From NCBI GenBank assembly GCA_041398785.1, contig JAWKUA010000026.1, forward strand, positions 12,946 to 76,945: a stretch of 64,000 bases of DNA. Direction: 5' to 3'. A program made the position numbers and the translations under genes. Each line of letters starts with the position of its first letter. The stretch's first letter is position 1. This DNA is from Planctomycetaceae bacterium. GTDB lineage: Bacteria; Planctomycetota; Planctomycetia; Planctomycetales; Planctomycetaceae. This document shows, piece by piece, positions 27,748 through 36,597 of this stretch. The notes beneath the pieces were generated by a model. That model had not been told where the DNA came from. It worked only from the letters and a program-made list of their open reading frames with translations, and did no database searches.

Positions 27748-29103
27748 ATGCTGAAAGCCGCGACTGGTCGAACCACGATGACTCCGTTTTCCGGCGTCGA
27801 ACTGACAGGCTGGGGATACTACATCGAACGCACCTGGACGAGTATCCATGACGATCTTTACGCGACGGCTCTGGCCGCCGAAAGCGATGACGGTGCCGCC
27901 ATCGTGATCGCTCTGGATCTGATGGTGATCGATGAACGCTTCACGCGGCTGACGCGTCAGTTGATCGGCGACGCCACCGGGATTCCCGCGAAGTCAATTC
28001 TGCTGACTTGTTCACACAGCCATAACGCTCCCGCGGCGGGCGGACTTCTGGGTGTCGGCGAGTGCAGTCGGAAGTACGAAGATCAGGCCGCTCAGCTTGC
28101 GGCCGACGCGGCGATTCAGGCATGGAACAGTCGAACGCCGGCTCGGGTCCGCTGCGGTTCCACCATCGTCAGCGATCTTTCGTACAACCGAACACGCGCG
28201 AACGGAATCACCGACTCCACGCTGACGGCGGCACTGTTCGAACGACGCGACGGGAAGCCGCTGGCCGCAATCGTCAATTTCGGTGCTCATCCCACCGTCA
28301 CGACGGAGCTGCGACCGCGGGACGTCAGCCGCGACGTTCCCGGCCGGGTGTGTGATCTGATCGAACAGCACTTTCCCGGCGCGACGGCGATGTACATTCA
28401 GGGAGCCTGCGGCGACACGAACTTCCTTCCCGAGTTCCAGACCGTCGAACGCTGCGACGAACCGGCTCAGCGACTCGCCAGCGCAGCCGTCGAGTCGCTG
28501 CGGGCCGCCGCAATTCAATCACGGGATTCAGTCGCGACTGACAGTCGCATCGCCCGGCTGCCCACGCGTCGCTGGCTGCGCGACGAAATCGATCACGATC
28601 GAAACGAAGCGAAGCGGCGACTGCGAGAAGAAGACTTTTCCAACTGGCGGCAGACGATCGGTCGCTGCATGACGAATCGGCCCGACGACATGGTGGCTCG
28701 TCACGGTGGCGATGAAGCGAAGGCCGTGAAGGCGATGTGTCGATTTCAGTTGGAATGGACGGACCGGATGCTGCGCGATCTCGATTCGCGGCCGGAACAT
28801 TTATTGACGGAAGTTCAGGCCATTCGGATCGGCCCGCTGACGATTGCGGCCAATGCCTGTGAGTTCTTTTCGCCGTTTGCACGTGATGTCAGACACCAGT
28901 CTCGCGCGGAGACGCTGATGCTTGCCTGCTATTCAAACGGACGCATCGGCTATCTTCCTGACGCTCACGACATCGATGCAAAGAGCTACGCCGGGTACCA
29001 GTCGCCCAAATACTGCAACCAGTTTCCATTTACCAAGGAATCCGGTCCGGCCATGTGCCGTGCGATGCTGGATTCCATCGAAGCGGTCTGCCAGGGAACC
29101 TGA
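27748..29103 (+). CDS. Neutral/alkaline ceramidase-like N-terminal domain protein
   Basis: This 451-residue protein resembles the N-terminal catalytic half of neutral/alkaline non-lysosomal ceramidases: AATGRTTMTPFSG at the start, a conserved SHSHNAPAAGG motif (zinc ligands), VNFGAHPTV, and the GACGDTNF signature. Full ceramidases are about 650 or more residues with a C-terminal immunoglobulin-like domain; this one lacks it. It also has no signal peptide although ceramidases are usually exported. Planctomycetes carry many such short paralogues of unknown substrate. Divergent from the MLE-family enzyme, which suggests shared control and perhaps a joint catabolic role. Confidence 0.82.
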   Translation: MLKAATGRTTMTPFSGVELTGWGYYIERTWTSIHDDLYATALAAESDDGAAIVIALDLMVIDERFTRLTRQLIGDATGIPAKSILLTCSHSHNAPAAGGLLGVGECSRKYEDQAAQLAADAAIQAWNSRTPARVRCGSTIVSDLSYNRTRANGITDSTLTAALFERRDGKPLAAIVNFGAHPTVTTELRPRDVSRDVPGRVCDLIEQHFPGATAMYIQGACGDTNFLPEFQTVERCDEPAQRLASAAVESLRAAAIQSRDSVATDSRIARLPTRRWLRDEIDHDRNEAKRRLREEDFSNWRQTIGRCMTNRPDDMVARHGGDEAKAVKAMCRFQLEWTDRMLRDLDSRPEHLLTEVQAIRIGPLTIAANACEFFSPFARDVRHQSRAETLMLACYSNGRIGYLPDAHDIDAKSYAGYQSPKYCNQFPFTKESGPAMCRAMLDSIEAVCQGT

Positions 29104-29216
29104 TTCTCGGCAATCTGCGAAGCGGGACAGGCACCGAGTATGCCGGCGACGCTGCAGTGCCGCTGTCACGTCTTGATCTGGGCGCGTCATTACTGCAGCG
29201 TGCTGAAGAATCCGGA

Positions 29217-29669
29217 TTAGTCGCCGTGTTCGGCGCGCCGTTTCATGTACAGTCGCTGAACTTCCTTCATGCAGCATTCACCGTCCGCCGCCAGCGTTTC
29301 GCAGCGAGCTTCATCGGAAGCGGATTTGGCGAGCAGTTCCCGAATTCGCCTGGGCGTTCCGTCCAAAACGTCGGCTTCGATATCATCCAGCGTAAAGCCA
29401 AAGCAGGCGCAGATCGGGGCGGAAGGACTCTTCGGATAAACGGCCGACTGCAGATCGTCGACAGAAGCAAGCCGTTCGAACAGATCGAAATACGCCACGT
29501 CACAGGTCGGAAACGCGCAGAACCAGGCGGTGTCGCCGAGTTGCTGTCGCGATACCGCGGAGATGTGCCCGTCGAGCGTCGGCTTGCTCACGGGCGTGCC
29601 CAGTGACCCGCACCGCGGACAGAACGCGCGACCGTCCGGTTCCGGTTCACGAACGAAGGCTTTGTTCAT
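29217..29669 (-). CDS. CopZ-like Cys-rich metal/Fe-S binding protein
   Basis: This 150-residue protein has an N-terminal zinc-ribbon-like pair (FCPRCG) and a TAWFCAFPTCDVAYFD segment typical of the N-terminal zinc and [2Fe-2S] domain of CopZ-type proteins. The C-terminal half (ICACFGFTLDDIEADV ... DGECCMKEVQRLY) resembles a BFD-like [2Fe-2S] domain. In Archaeoglobus CopZ this type of domain accompanies a heavy-metal-associated copper chaperone domain, which is missing here. It is cytoplasmic. The chosen start is ATG 29669 because the conserved region begins soon after it. It is divergent from the WD40-led operon. Confidence 0.7.
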   Translation of the reverse strand: MNKAFVREPEPDGRAFCPRCGSLGTPVSKPTLDGHISAVSRQQLGDTAWFCAFPTCDVAYFDLFERLASVDDLQSAVYPKSPSAPICACFGFTLDDIEADVLDGTPRRIRELLAKSASDEARCETLAADGECCMKEVQRLYMKRRAEHGD

Positions 29670-29785
29670 TCGGCGAATCTCGCGCGGGGCTGAATTTTGG
29701 AAATCCGTTAGACAAATCGTCACGCGTACGTTCTCAGGTGTGCGACCAGTTCGCAAACCGTGACTTGCGGGAGAATGCCGGGACC

Positions 29786-31777
29786 GTGTCGAATCGATTC
29801 AAACAGTTTTTTGCGCTGGCGTCATCGGCGTGTGTGCTCGCCATGCAGCTTTCGCTCGGTCGAGCGGACGATGGCGGAGCCGGTGATGGGCGAGCCGACC
29901 GCGAACCTGCCATCGAAGCGATGGAATTCGAAACCACGGCTTCTCGCGCGCTGAATGGTTCCACCGACGTTCTGTGCCTTGCGGAATCTCCGTCGGGCAG
30001 CGATCTGATTGCCGCATTTCATGACGGCTGCGTCATTCTGTTCGACCGGACCACGCGCCAGCGAGTTGCCGGAACGAAGTGCCACGACGCGCCGGTTTCC
30101 GATATGGCGGTTGCCGGTAACGTGCTGGCTGCCGCTGTTGATGACGGAACTGTTCGCACGTGGAGTCTGCCGGATCTGACACCGATCAACGTGCTGCCGG
30201 GCCATGCCGGTCGAGCGGTCGGAGTTGCCGTGTCCGCCGACGGTCACACAATCGCGTCGTGCGGAATCGACGGGACGGTTCGGCTTTGGCACGCCGATCC
30301 CGCCGCCGAAATCGCCGTTCTGACCGGTCACAACGCGGCGGTTCGAGCGGTTGCGTTTTCTGCCGACGGTCGGCTGCTGGCGTCCGCCGGAGACGACGGC
30401 ACGGTGCGGCTTTGGCGCGCGGAAACACGGCAGCAAATCAGCAGTCTGGACGGTCATGCTGGCCGAATTCGAGACGTGGCGTTCTCTCCTGACGGACGTC
30501 TGCTGGCCAGCGCCGGCGAAGATGGAACGGTGCGGTTGTGGAACGCTGACGCTCCGGAGACGCCGCCGCGGTCACTGAAGCACGACGCGATGGTCTGGCG
30601 GCTCTGCTTCGCGTCTCACGGAAGGCTGCTGGCATCCGGCGATGCTGACGGAACGATTCGCCTGTGGAACGTCGAAACGGGGGCTTTGACAGCAACGCTT
30701 CACGATCACACCGATACGATCACGTCGCTGTTATTCGCCGCCGATTCAAAGTCGCTGTTCAGCAGCAGCCACGACGGAACGATCAACACCTGGCACGCGA
30801 TGAAGCCGCTGCAGCCGCCACTGGCCGTGATCGATATCGACGCGGGCAAGGTGTGGGCGTCGGCGGTTTCTCCGACGGATGGGCATGTCGCCGCGGGCGG
30901 CCGCGACGGATTTGTCAGAATCGTCGATCTTCGTTCGGGTCAGACATCACTGGATTTGAACGAACCAAACGGCACGACGATCGACTGTCTGGAGTATTCG
31001 CTCGACGGCCGGATGATCGCCGCCGCCGGCTGGAAGAGCAGCGAAGTCGTGGTGTGGAACGTCGCTGACGGTTCGCTGATGAGAACCTTCGTGGCCGACG
31101 CGAATGTTCGAGCCATCGCGTTTTCACCCGACGGAACGATCCTGGCGGCCGGATGCGATGACAATCAGTTGCTTGTCTGGGACGTCGCGTCGGGTGATCT
31201 GAAGCAGAAAGTCAACGCTCACGCCCAGCCGGTCTACGACATCTCTTTTTCACCGGACGGCCGGGTCATCGCGACGTGCTGCGGTAACTGGCGTGAACAG
31301 AAACCCGGCGAAGTGAAGCTCTGGAAAACGAGTTCACTTATCGAAATCGCTCAACTGGCCGCGCATGAGGCGGCCGTGCGAGCCGCCGTGTTCAGTCCGG
31401 ACGGCAGTCGGCTCGCTTCCGTCAGCGAAGACGGCGTCATCATAATCAGCGACGTCAAAACGCAGCAGGAACTGCCCGTCATGAAAGGTCCCGCCGGATC
31501 GCGCACGCTGGACTGGTCACCCGACGGGCGGTTGCTCGCGGCTGGCCAGCACAACGGTACGACCACCGTTTGGGATCTGAAGACTGCAAGCGTCATTCGT
31601 CGCCTCGGCGGTAACGACGACACATTCTCCGTACGATTCGTGCCGGACGGTTCAGTCCTGTGTTCGGCCGGAGGCGACCGGAAACTGACTTTGTGGGACA
31701 CTTCGGATCTGTCCGACGACGGCACGCGGCCCCGTACCGTCGACGCCGTTCGCAACTGGAGGACGCTCGTTCCATGA
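29786..31777 (+). CDS. Secreted WD40-repeat beta-propeller protein
   Basis: The product is about 663 residues with a signal peptide (FKQFFALASSACVLAM, cleavage near GRA-DD), then roughly a dozen WD40 blades spanning nearly the whole protein. Several are near-identical in pattern: FSADGRLLASAGDDGTVRLW, FSPDGRLLASAGEDGTVRLW. Two seven-bladed propellers are plausible. The frame is open upstream to 29603, but the GTG at 29786 places the signal peptide at the N-terminus. It overlaps the next gene by ATGA. WD40 proteins beside DUF1549/DUF1501 genes are frequent in Planctomycetota. They probably act as scaffolds in the large periplasm-like compartment, but the partner is unknown. Confidence 0.85.
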   Translation: MSNRFKQFFALASSACVLAMQLSLGRADDGGAGDGRADREPAIEAMEFETTASRALNGSTDVLCLAESPSGSDLIAAFHDGCVILFDRTTRQRVAGTKCHDAPVSDMAVAGNVLAAAVDDGTVRTWSLPDLTPINVLPGHAGRAVGVAVSADGHTIASCGIDGTVRLWHADPAAEIAVLTGHNAAVRAVAFSADGRLLASAGDDGTVRLWRAETRQQISSLDGHAGRIRDVAFSPDGRLLASAGEDGTVRLWNADAPETPPRSLKHDAMVWRLCFASHGRLLASGDADGTIRLWNVETGALTATLHDHTDTITSLLFAADSKSLFSSSHDGTINTWHAMKPLQPPLAVIDIDAGKVWASAVSPTDGHVAAGGRDGFVRIVDLRSGQTSLDLNEPNGTTIDCLEYSLDGRMIAAAGWKSSEVVVWNVADGSLMRTFVADANVRAIAFSPDGTILAAGCDDNQLLVWDVASGDLKQKVNAHAQPVYDISFSPDGRVIATCCGNWREQKPGEVKLWKTSSLIEIAQLAAHEAAVRAAVFSPDGSRLASVSEDGVIIISDVKTQQELPVMKGPAGSRTLDWSPDGRLLAAGQHNGTTTVWDLKTASVIRRLGGNDDTFSVRFVPDGSVLCSAGGDRKLTLWDTSDLSDDGTRPRTVDAVRNWRTLVP

Positions 31778-33444
31778 CTCACTTGCCGCATATTTTTCAA
31801 CCGCAAAAGTCGTTTCATGTTCGCGTGAATGTTCGACGGTCGCGGTCATTTGATCTCGCGCGCTTTGTGCAGGGCATTGTGATCGCGTGTCTGGTTGTCT
31901 GCGGACTGCCGGTCCAGGCACAGCACTCGGACGCTCCGGATGACGTCCAGATACTTGCCGATCAAATTGACGAACTGGTCGCGGCAAAATGGAAAGAAAA
32001 CGGCCTGGTCCCGGCGAGTCCGGCGGACGACGCGGAGTACCTGCGGCGCGTCTGGCTGGACATTGGCGGCAGAATTCCCCGCGCTGCCGACGCGAGAGAC
32101 TTTCTGGAGGACACGACCGATGACAAACGTCGGCGGCTGGTTGATGAGCTGCTGGACGGACCGAACTACGTCGTCAATTCCACGAACTTCTGGCGCACCG
32201 TGCTGATTCCGGAGGCAGACACGGATTTCATGGTGCGCTACATGCTGCCCGGGTTTGAGGCGTGGCTGCGACAGAAACTGGCCGATGACACGCCCTACGA
32301 TGACATGGTGCGGGAGCTGTTGACGACGCAGGTGGCCGGAGTTGATTTGTTTTCCCGTCAGGGTGAGTTGTCGCCTATCGCCTTCTATCAGTCGAAGGAA
32401 ATCAAACCGGAGAACCTGGCCGCTGCGACGTCGCGAATGTTTCTGGGAATTCGCATCGAGTGTGCTCAGTGCCACGACCACCCGTTTGATACGTGGAAGC
32501 GAAAGGACTTCTGGGGCTACGCGACATTCTTTGCATCGCTGGAACGCCGCTCGGGAGGCGGCGGGCTTCTCGGTCGGCTGCAGGAATTGTTCGGTCGCCA
32601 GACGCTGACGATTCCGGATACGAATGAGGTTGTTCGTGCGACGTTTCTGACAGGAGAATCGCCCCAGATTGCGTCCGGCAGCAGTCCCCGAATCACGCTC
32701 GCCGACTGGATTACGTCCGGCGACAATCCGTACTTCAGTCGCACGGCCGCAAATCGCGTGTGGGGGCATTTCTTCGGGAAAGGGATCGTCCATCCTGTCG
32801 ACGATTTTTCCAGTTCGAATCCGCCCACTCATCCGGAACTGCTCGATCTTCTCGCCGGCGAACTCGTGCGGCACGACTTCGATCTGAAGTTTCTGATGCG
32901 AGCAATCACTGCCAGCAGAACCTACCAGTTGACCAGCGCGGTTCGACCCGGCAGCGAACAACCGGACACGTGGCTGTTTTCACGAATGTCCGTCAAAGGC
33001 ATGACGGCGGAACAGCTCTACGACAGCATCGATCAGGCGGTGGGAAATCACGAATCGTTCGATCAGACACAGCGGATGAGTTTTCAGCCGACAACTCGCA
33101 GCCGGTTCATCGAGCAGTTTTCGGACAATCGCAGCGACCCGACAGAACGCCAGACATCCGTGCTACAGGCGCTGTCGATGATGAACGGCAAACTCGTCAG
33201 TGATGCGACGGATCTGAATTCCAGCAGAACGCTGGCGGGAATCGCCGCGTACCCTGGCTTCGACACATCGCAGCAGGTGGAAGCCCTGTTTCTGGCGACA
33301 CTCAACCGGCGGCCGAGTCCCGATGAGCAGCAGCGTTTTGTCGACTACGTGCGCACCGCCGATGACTCGCGCACGGAGAAGGAAGCCCTGGCCGATATGT
33401 TCTGGATGCTGTTGAACAGCAGCCAGTTTTCACTGAATCACTGA
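31774..33444 (+). CDS. DUF1549/DUF1553 secreted protein
   Basis: This 556-residue protein has an N-terminal signal or anchor helix (about 30-48, IVIACLVVCGLPVQA) after an Arg-rich leader. DUF1549 follows (RVWLDIGGRIPRAADARDFL, DRPNY-like GPNYVVNS) with the conserved heme-like CAQCHDHPFDTW motif, then DUF1553 (NPYFSRTAANRVWGHFFGKGIVHPVDDF, LTSAVRPGSEQP, LFLATLNRRPSPDEQ). The function of this planctomycete-typical family is unknown; a role in electron transfer or polysaccharide handling has been guessed from CxxCH and gene neighbourhood. The start ATG overlaps the stop of the WD40 gene, supporting co-translation. The CxxCH could bind heme c. Confidence 0.88.
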   Translation: MTHLPHIFQPQKSFHVRVNVRRSRSFDLARFVQGIVIACLVVCGLPVQAQHSDAPDDVQILADQIDELVAAKWKENGLVPASPADDAEYLRRVWLDIGGRIPRAADARDFLEDTTDDKRRRLVDELLDGPNYVVNSTNFWRTVLIPEADTDFMVRYMLPGFEAWLRQKLADDTPYDDMVRELLTTQVAGVDLFSRQGELSPIAFYQSKEIKPENLAAATSRMFLGIRIECAQCHDHPFDTWKRKDFWGYATFFASLERRSGGGGLLGRLQELFGRQTLTIPDTNEVVRATFLTGESPQIASGSSPRITLADWITSGDNPYFSRTAANRVWGHFFGKGIVHPVDDFSSSNPPTHPELLDLLAGELVRHDFDLKFLMRAITASRTYQLTSAVRPGSEQPDTWLFSRMSVKGMTAEQLYDSIDQAVGNHESFDQTQRMSFQPTTRSRFIEQFSDNRSDPTERQTSVLQALSMMNGKLVSDATDLNSSRTLAGIAAYPGFDTSQQVEALFLATLNRRPSPDEQQRFVDYVRTADDSRTEKEALADMFWMLLNSSQFSLNH

Positions 33445-33485
33445 CCGCTGCGGCGTTCTGGAACGACAATTCGTGAGGTGATCCC

Positions 33486-34862
33486 ATGCCACACTCGCCA
33501 GAATGGAAACCCGAAACCGAGCGCCCGGTGCTCAGCCGTCGCGACTGGATGCGGCTCGCGTCAGCCGGCATCACGGCGGGTTCGATGTCCGGCTGGCTGA
33601 GTCAGCTCGCCGCGCAAACGGCGACTGACACGAGCCGTTGTCGTTCCGTCATTCTGCTTTGGATGAGCGGCGGGCCGAGTCAGATCGATACGTTCGACGT
33701 CAAACCGGATCACCGCAACGGCGGTCCGCTGAAACCGATCGACACTTCGGTTCCGGGAATGCACATCAGCGAAACGATGCCCAGGCTGTCGCAGATGATG
33801 CAGCACGTTGTTCCCATTCGTTCCATGTCGACTCAGGAAGGCGACCATTCGCGGGCCACGTACCATCTGCGAACGGGTTATCGTCCGCAGGGACCGGTGC
33901 ACTATCCGACGCTTGGATCGCTGCTCAGCAATGAGCTTGGCTCGGAGACTTCGCCGCTGCCGAACTTTGTCAGCATCTCTCCGTTTCGCAACTTCAGTCC
34001 TGCGGCATATGGACCGGGGTTTCTGGGACCGCAACGATCGCCGCTGGTTGTGGGAGAACGCGGGCAGGCGATTGTCGGGGACGAACAGGCAACGTACGAC
34101 GAGTCACTGAAGGTCGAGAATCTGAATCTGCCGGACAACGTCACGCCGCTGCAGACCGACCGCCGTCTGGCCATGCTGGCTGACTTCGACACCGATTTCC
34201 GCATGACTCACCCGGGCGTTCCTGCGGGAAGTCATGAGTCCGCTTATCTGCAGGCAGTGCGCATGATGCGTTCAAAGGCGGTCCGGGCGTTCGACCTTCA
34301 CGAAGAAGACGCTGCTCTGCGCGACGCTTATGGGCGAAACCAGTTTGGCCAGGGATGCCTGCTGGCGCGACGGCTGGTCGAACACGGTGTTCCGTTTGTG
34401 GAAGTGTCGCTGAACGGAGTGACAAACAACCAGAACTTCGGCTGGGACACTCACACGAACAATTTCGAATCTGTGAAGCAACTGACGTCGGTACTCGACC
34501 CGGCCTGGGCGACGCTGCTGGAAGACCTGCACCTTCGCGGGCTGCTGGATTCCACGCTGGTGGTCTGGATGGGCGAATTCGGCCGGACACCGCGCATCAA
34601 CGGCAGCGCGGGGCGCGATCACTGGGCGGTTTCGTGGACCACAGTGCTGTGCGGGGGCGGCGTTCGCGGAGGCCAGTTCTTCGGCGAAACGACCGAGGAT
34701 GGAATGGCCGTGAAAGACCGTCCTGTGTCGGCCGCCGACCTGATGGCCACAATCTTTCGGTGCGTCGGCGTTGACCCGATGAAACAGAACATGTCCAACG
34801 TCGGCCGCCCGATTCGGCTGGCCGATCCCGAAGCCAAAGCGATCACGGAGATCCTGGCATGA
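33486..34862 (+). CDS. DUF1501 protein with Tat-type signal
   Basis: This 458-residue protein is a DUF1501 member, related to the alkaline-phosphatase-like (sulfatase) fold. The N-terminus SRRDWMRLASAGIT fits a twin-arginine signal, so it should be folded and cofactor-loaded before export. Conserved text includes ILLWMSGGPSQIDTFDVKP, ISETMPRLSQMM, TQEGDHSRATYHLRTGY, GWDTHTNNF, WMGEFGRTPRING and GRDHWA. It has GAGGTGATCC just upstream of the ATG and overlaps the next gene by ATGA. DUF1501 genes nearly always follow DUF1549/DUF1553 genes in planctomycetes, implying a joint process whose chemistry is not established. Confidence 0.9.
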   Translation: MPHSPEWKPETERPVLSRRDWMRLASAGITAGSMSGWLSQLAAQTATDTSRCRSVILLWMSGGPSQIDTFDVKPDHRNGGPLKPIDTSVPGMHISETMPRLSQMMQHVVPIRSMSTQEGDHSRATYHLRTGYRPQGPVHYPTLGSLLSNELGSETSPLPNFVSISPFRNFSPAAYGPGFLGPQRSPLVVGERGQAIVGDEQATYDESLKVENLNLPDNVTPLQTDRRLAMLADFDTDFRMTHPGVPAGSHESAYLQAVRMMRSKAVRAFDLHEEDAALRDAYGRNQFGQGCLLARRLVEHGVPFVEVSLNGVTNNQNFGWDTHTNNFESVKQLTSVLDPAWATLLEDLHLRGLLDSTLVVWMGEFGRTPRINGSAGRDHWAVSWTTVLCGGGVRGGQFFGETTEDGMAVKDRPVSAADLMATIFRCVGVDPMKQNMSNVGRPIRLADPEAKAITEILA

Positions 34863-36525
34863 ACGCTTTCGGCCGGCAGGTCGCGATCATCATGCTGCTC
34901 ACGGCGCCCGTCGCGATCGCCGACGACAATCCGGTTCCATCGAAACCCGCGTTCGTGGACATCGTCTACCTGCATCGCAGCCGGCCGATTTTTCTTCGTC
35001 TGCGGATCGAAGTCGATGGTGTGCCATTCGAACGTCGTTGGAAAGAACACGTCGCGTCGCTGTTTCAGGAGCTGGACACGAACGGCGATGGAAGCCTTGA
35101 CCTCGCGGAGCTGACCGAAGCCGCGTCCGATGCCGACACGCAGCGGTCGCCGGAAGCCGCCCGGATCGCTCGCCGCGCAGCTCGCTGGTCGGCCCGTCGA
35201 AACCCGTTCAATGCATTCTCCATCGAAGAGTTCACTGCGTTTCTTATGAGCCGCCGGCTGGGTCCGCTGCAGATGGCGGACACCAGCCAGATTGCCGCCG
35301 GCGGAAGTCAGGTCGGCGCGAAACTGTTCGCGAGTCTGGACGGCGACGGCGACGAAAAGCTGTCGTCCGCTGAACTTCAGCACGCCGCGACGGAACTGCG
35401 TCGCCGTGATCTGGACGACGACGGTGCCTTCAGTGTCGCGGAACTGAGCGAAAATCCGACACCGTACTTTGTCCGTGCGGAGCCACAGATGATGGAAGCC
35501 GAACAGCCATTCATCGATCTCACACTCAGCTCCGCGCCGATCGCAGTTCTGCGTGAATTCGAACGGCGCTACGCAAAGGCTCCGTCTGTTGCCGCCGACG
35601 GTCGCGCGACATTGAGCCGCGAACTCGGTGCGAGGGAACTGGGATTAAGCAGCGAAACGTTCGGGACATACGATCTGGATTCTGACGGAATGCTGGACCG
35701 CGATGAACTGCGCGAACTGCTGCGTCGTCCGCCGGTCAGCCTGGAGCTTATCGTGCGACTCGGATCGCGCCGCGAAGTTGAGTTCGTCGTGGAAACAGCA
35801 CCCGGCGCGACGGCCGATGGCACTCCGCTACGCCGATCCGAAGATGGTCTGGCAAGCCTCGTGATCGACGACGTCCAGGTGGAAATCGCGGAATCAGCGG
35901 CAGCGGTGCCGACGCTGCCAGCGAGTATCTCCAGCGACTGTTCGCCACGGCAGATCAGGACAACAACGGATACCTGGAAAAGGACGAAGCAGCGCGTGGC
36001 CGTGATTTCGCACAGTCATTTGACGAGTTCGATCAGGACGGCGACGGAAAGATCTTCCGTGAAGAACTGGCTGCCGTGATTGACGACCACATGCAGTCGG
36101 CGCGCTGTCGCACGCGATTGGATGTGACCAACCGAGGCCGCGATCTGTTTGAGATCGTCGATCTCGACCGCAGCCAATCGCTCAGTGATCGCGAGTTCGC
36201 TCAGGCGGCTCGCCGGATTCCGCTGTGGGATTCCGATGGCGACGGCGCTGTTTCACAATCCGAAATCCCGCAACTCTTTCAATTGTCGTTCGGCCCCGGT
36301 CAGCCGGAATTTCCGGGATTGCGGTTTCCCGGCGCTGCCGGTCGAACCGTTGAACAAGATTCAACAACCCGCGGCAGCGCACCTGTCTGGTTCACGAAAC
36401 TCGACCGAAACAGCGATGGCGAACTGGTGCGGCGGGAGTTCCCCGGAACCTTCGATGAGTTCCAAAAGATGGACCGCAACGGTGACGGCTTCGTCGACGC
36501 CGCCGAAGCGGAGTTCGTGAAATAG
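34859..36525 (+). pseudogene. Secreted multi-EF-hand protein interrupted by one frameshift
   Basis: Read in two frames this is one protein of about 555 residues with a signal peptide (VAIIMLLTAPVAIA) and at least seven EF-hand-like calcium loops: DTNGDGSLDLAE, DGDGDEKLSSAE, DLDSDGMLDRDE in the first frame; DQDNNGYLEKDE, DQDGDGKIFREE, DSDGDGAVSQSE, DRNSDGELVRRE and DRNGDGFVDAAE in the second. The frame change occurs at about 35895-35915, where VEIAES must continue as GSGADAASEYLQRLF one base earlier. Taken literally, the first frame ends at 36079 with a 50-residue unrelated tail, and a second start at 36076 would overlap it. The gene overlaps DUF1501 by ATGA, so the protein was presumably a calcium-binding member of the same exported system. 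Confidence 0.85.
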
Positions 36526-36597
36526 CACGTCGACACAACACTGATGTTCGACACACCGGATCAATCACTTCAGCATCAATTCAGGGAGTTCAACAGG

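Noticed and set aside
35880..35920. Programmed -1 ribosomal frameshift in the EF-hand gene
   Set aside because: No slippery heptamer of the X-XXY-YYZ type is present at the joint and no obvious stimulatory structure follows, so an ordinary indel is more likely.
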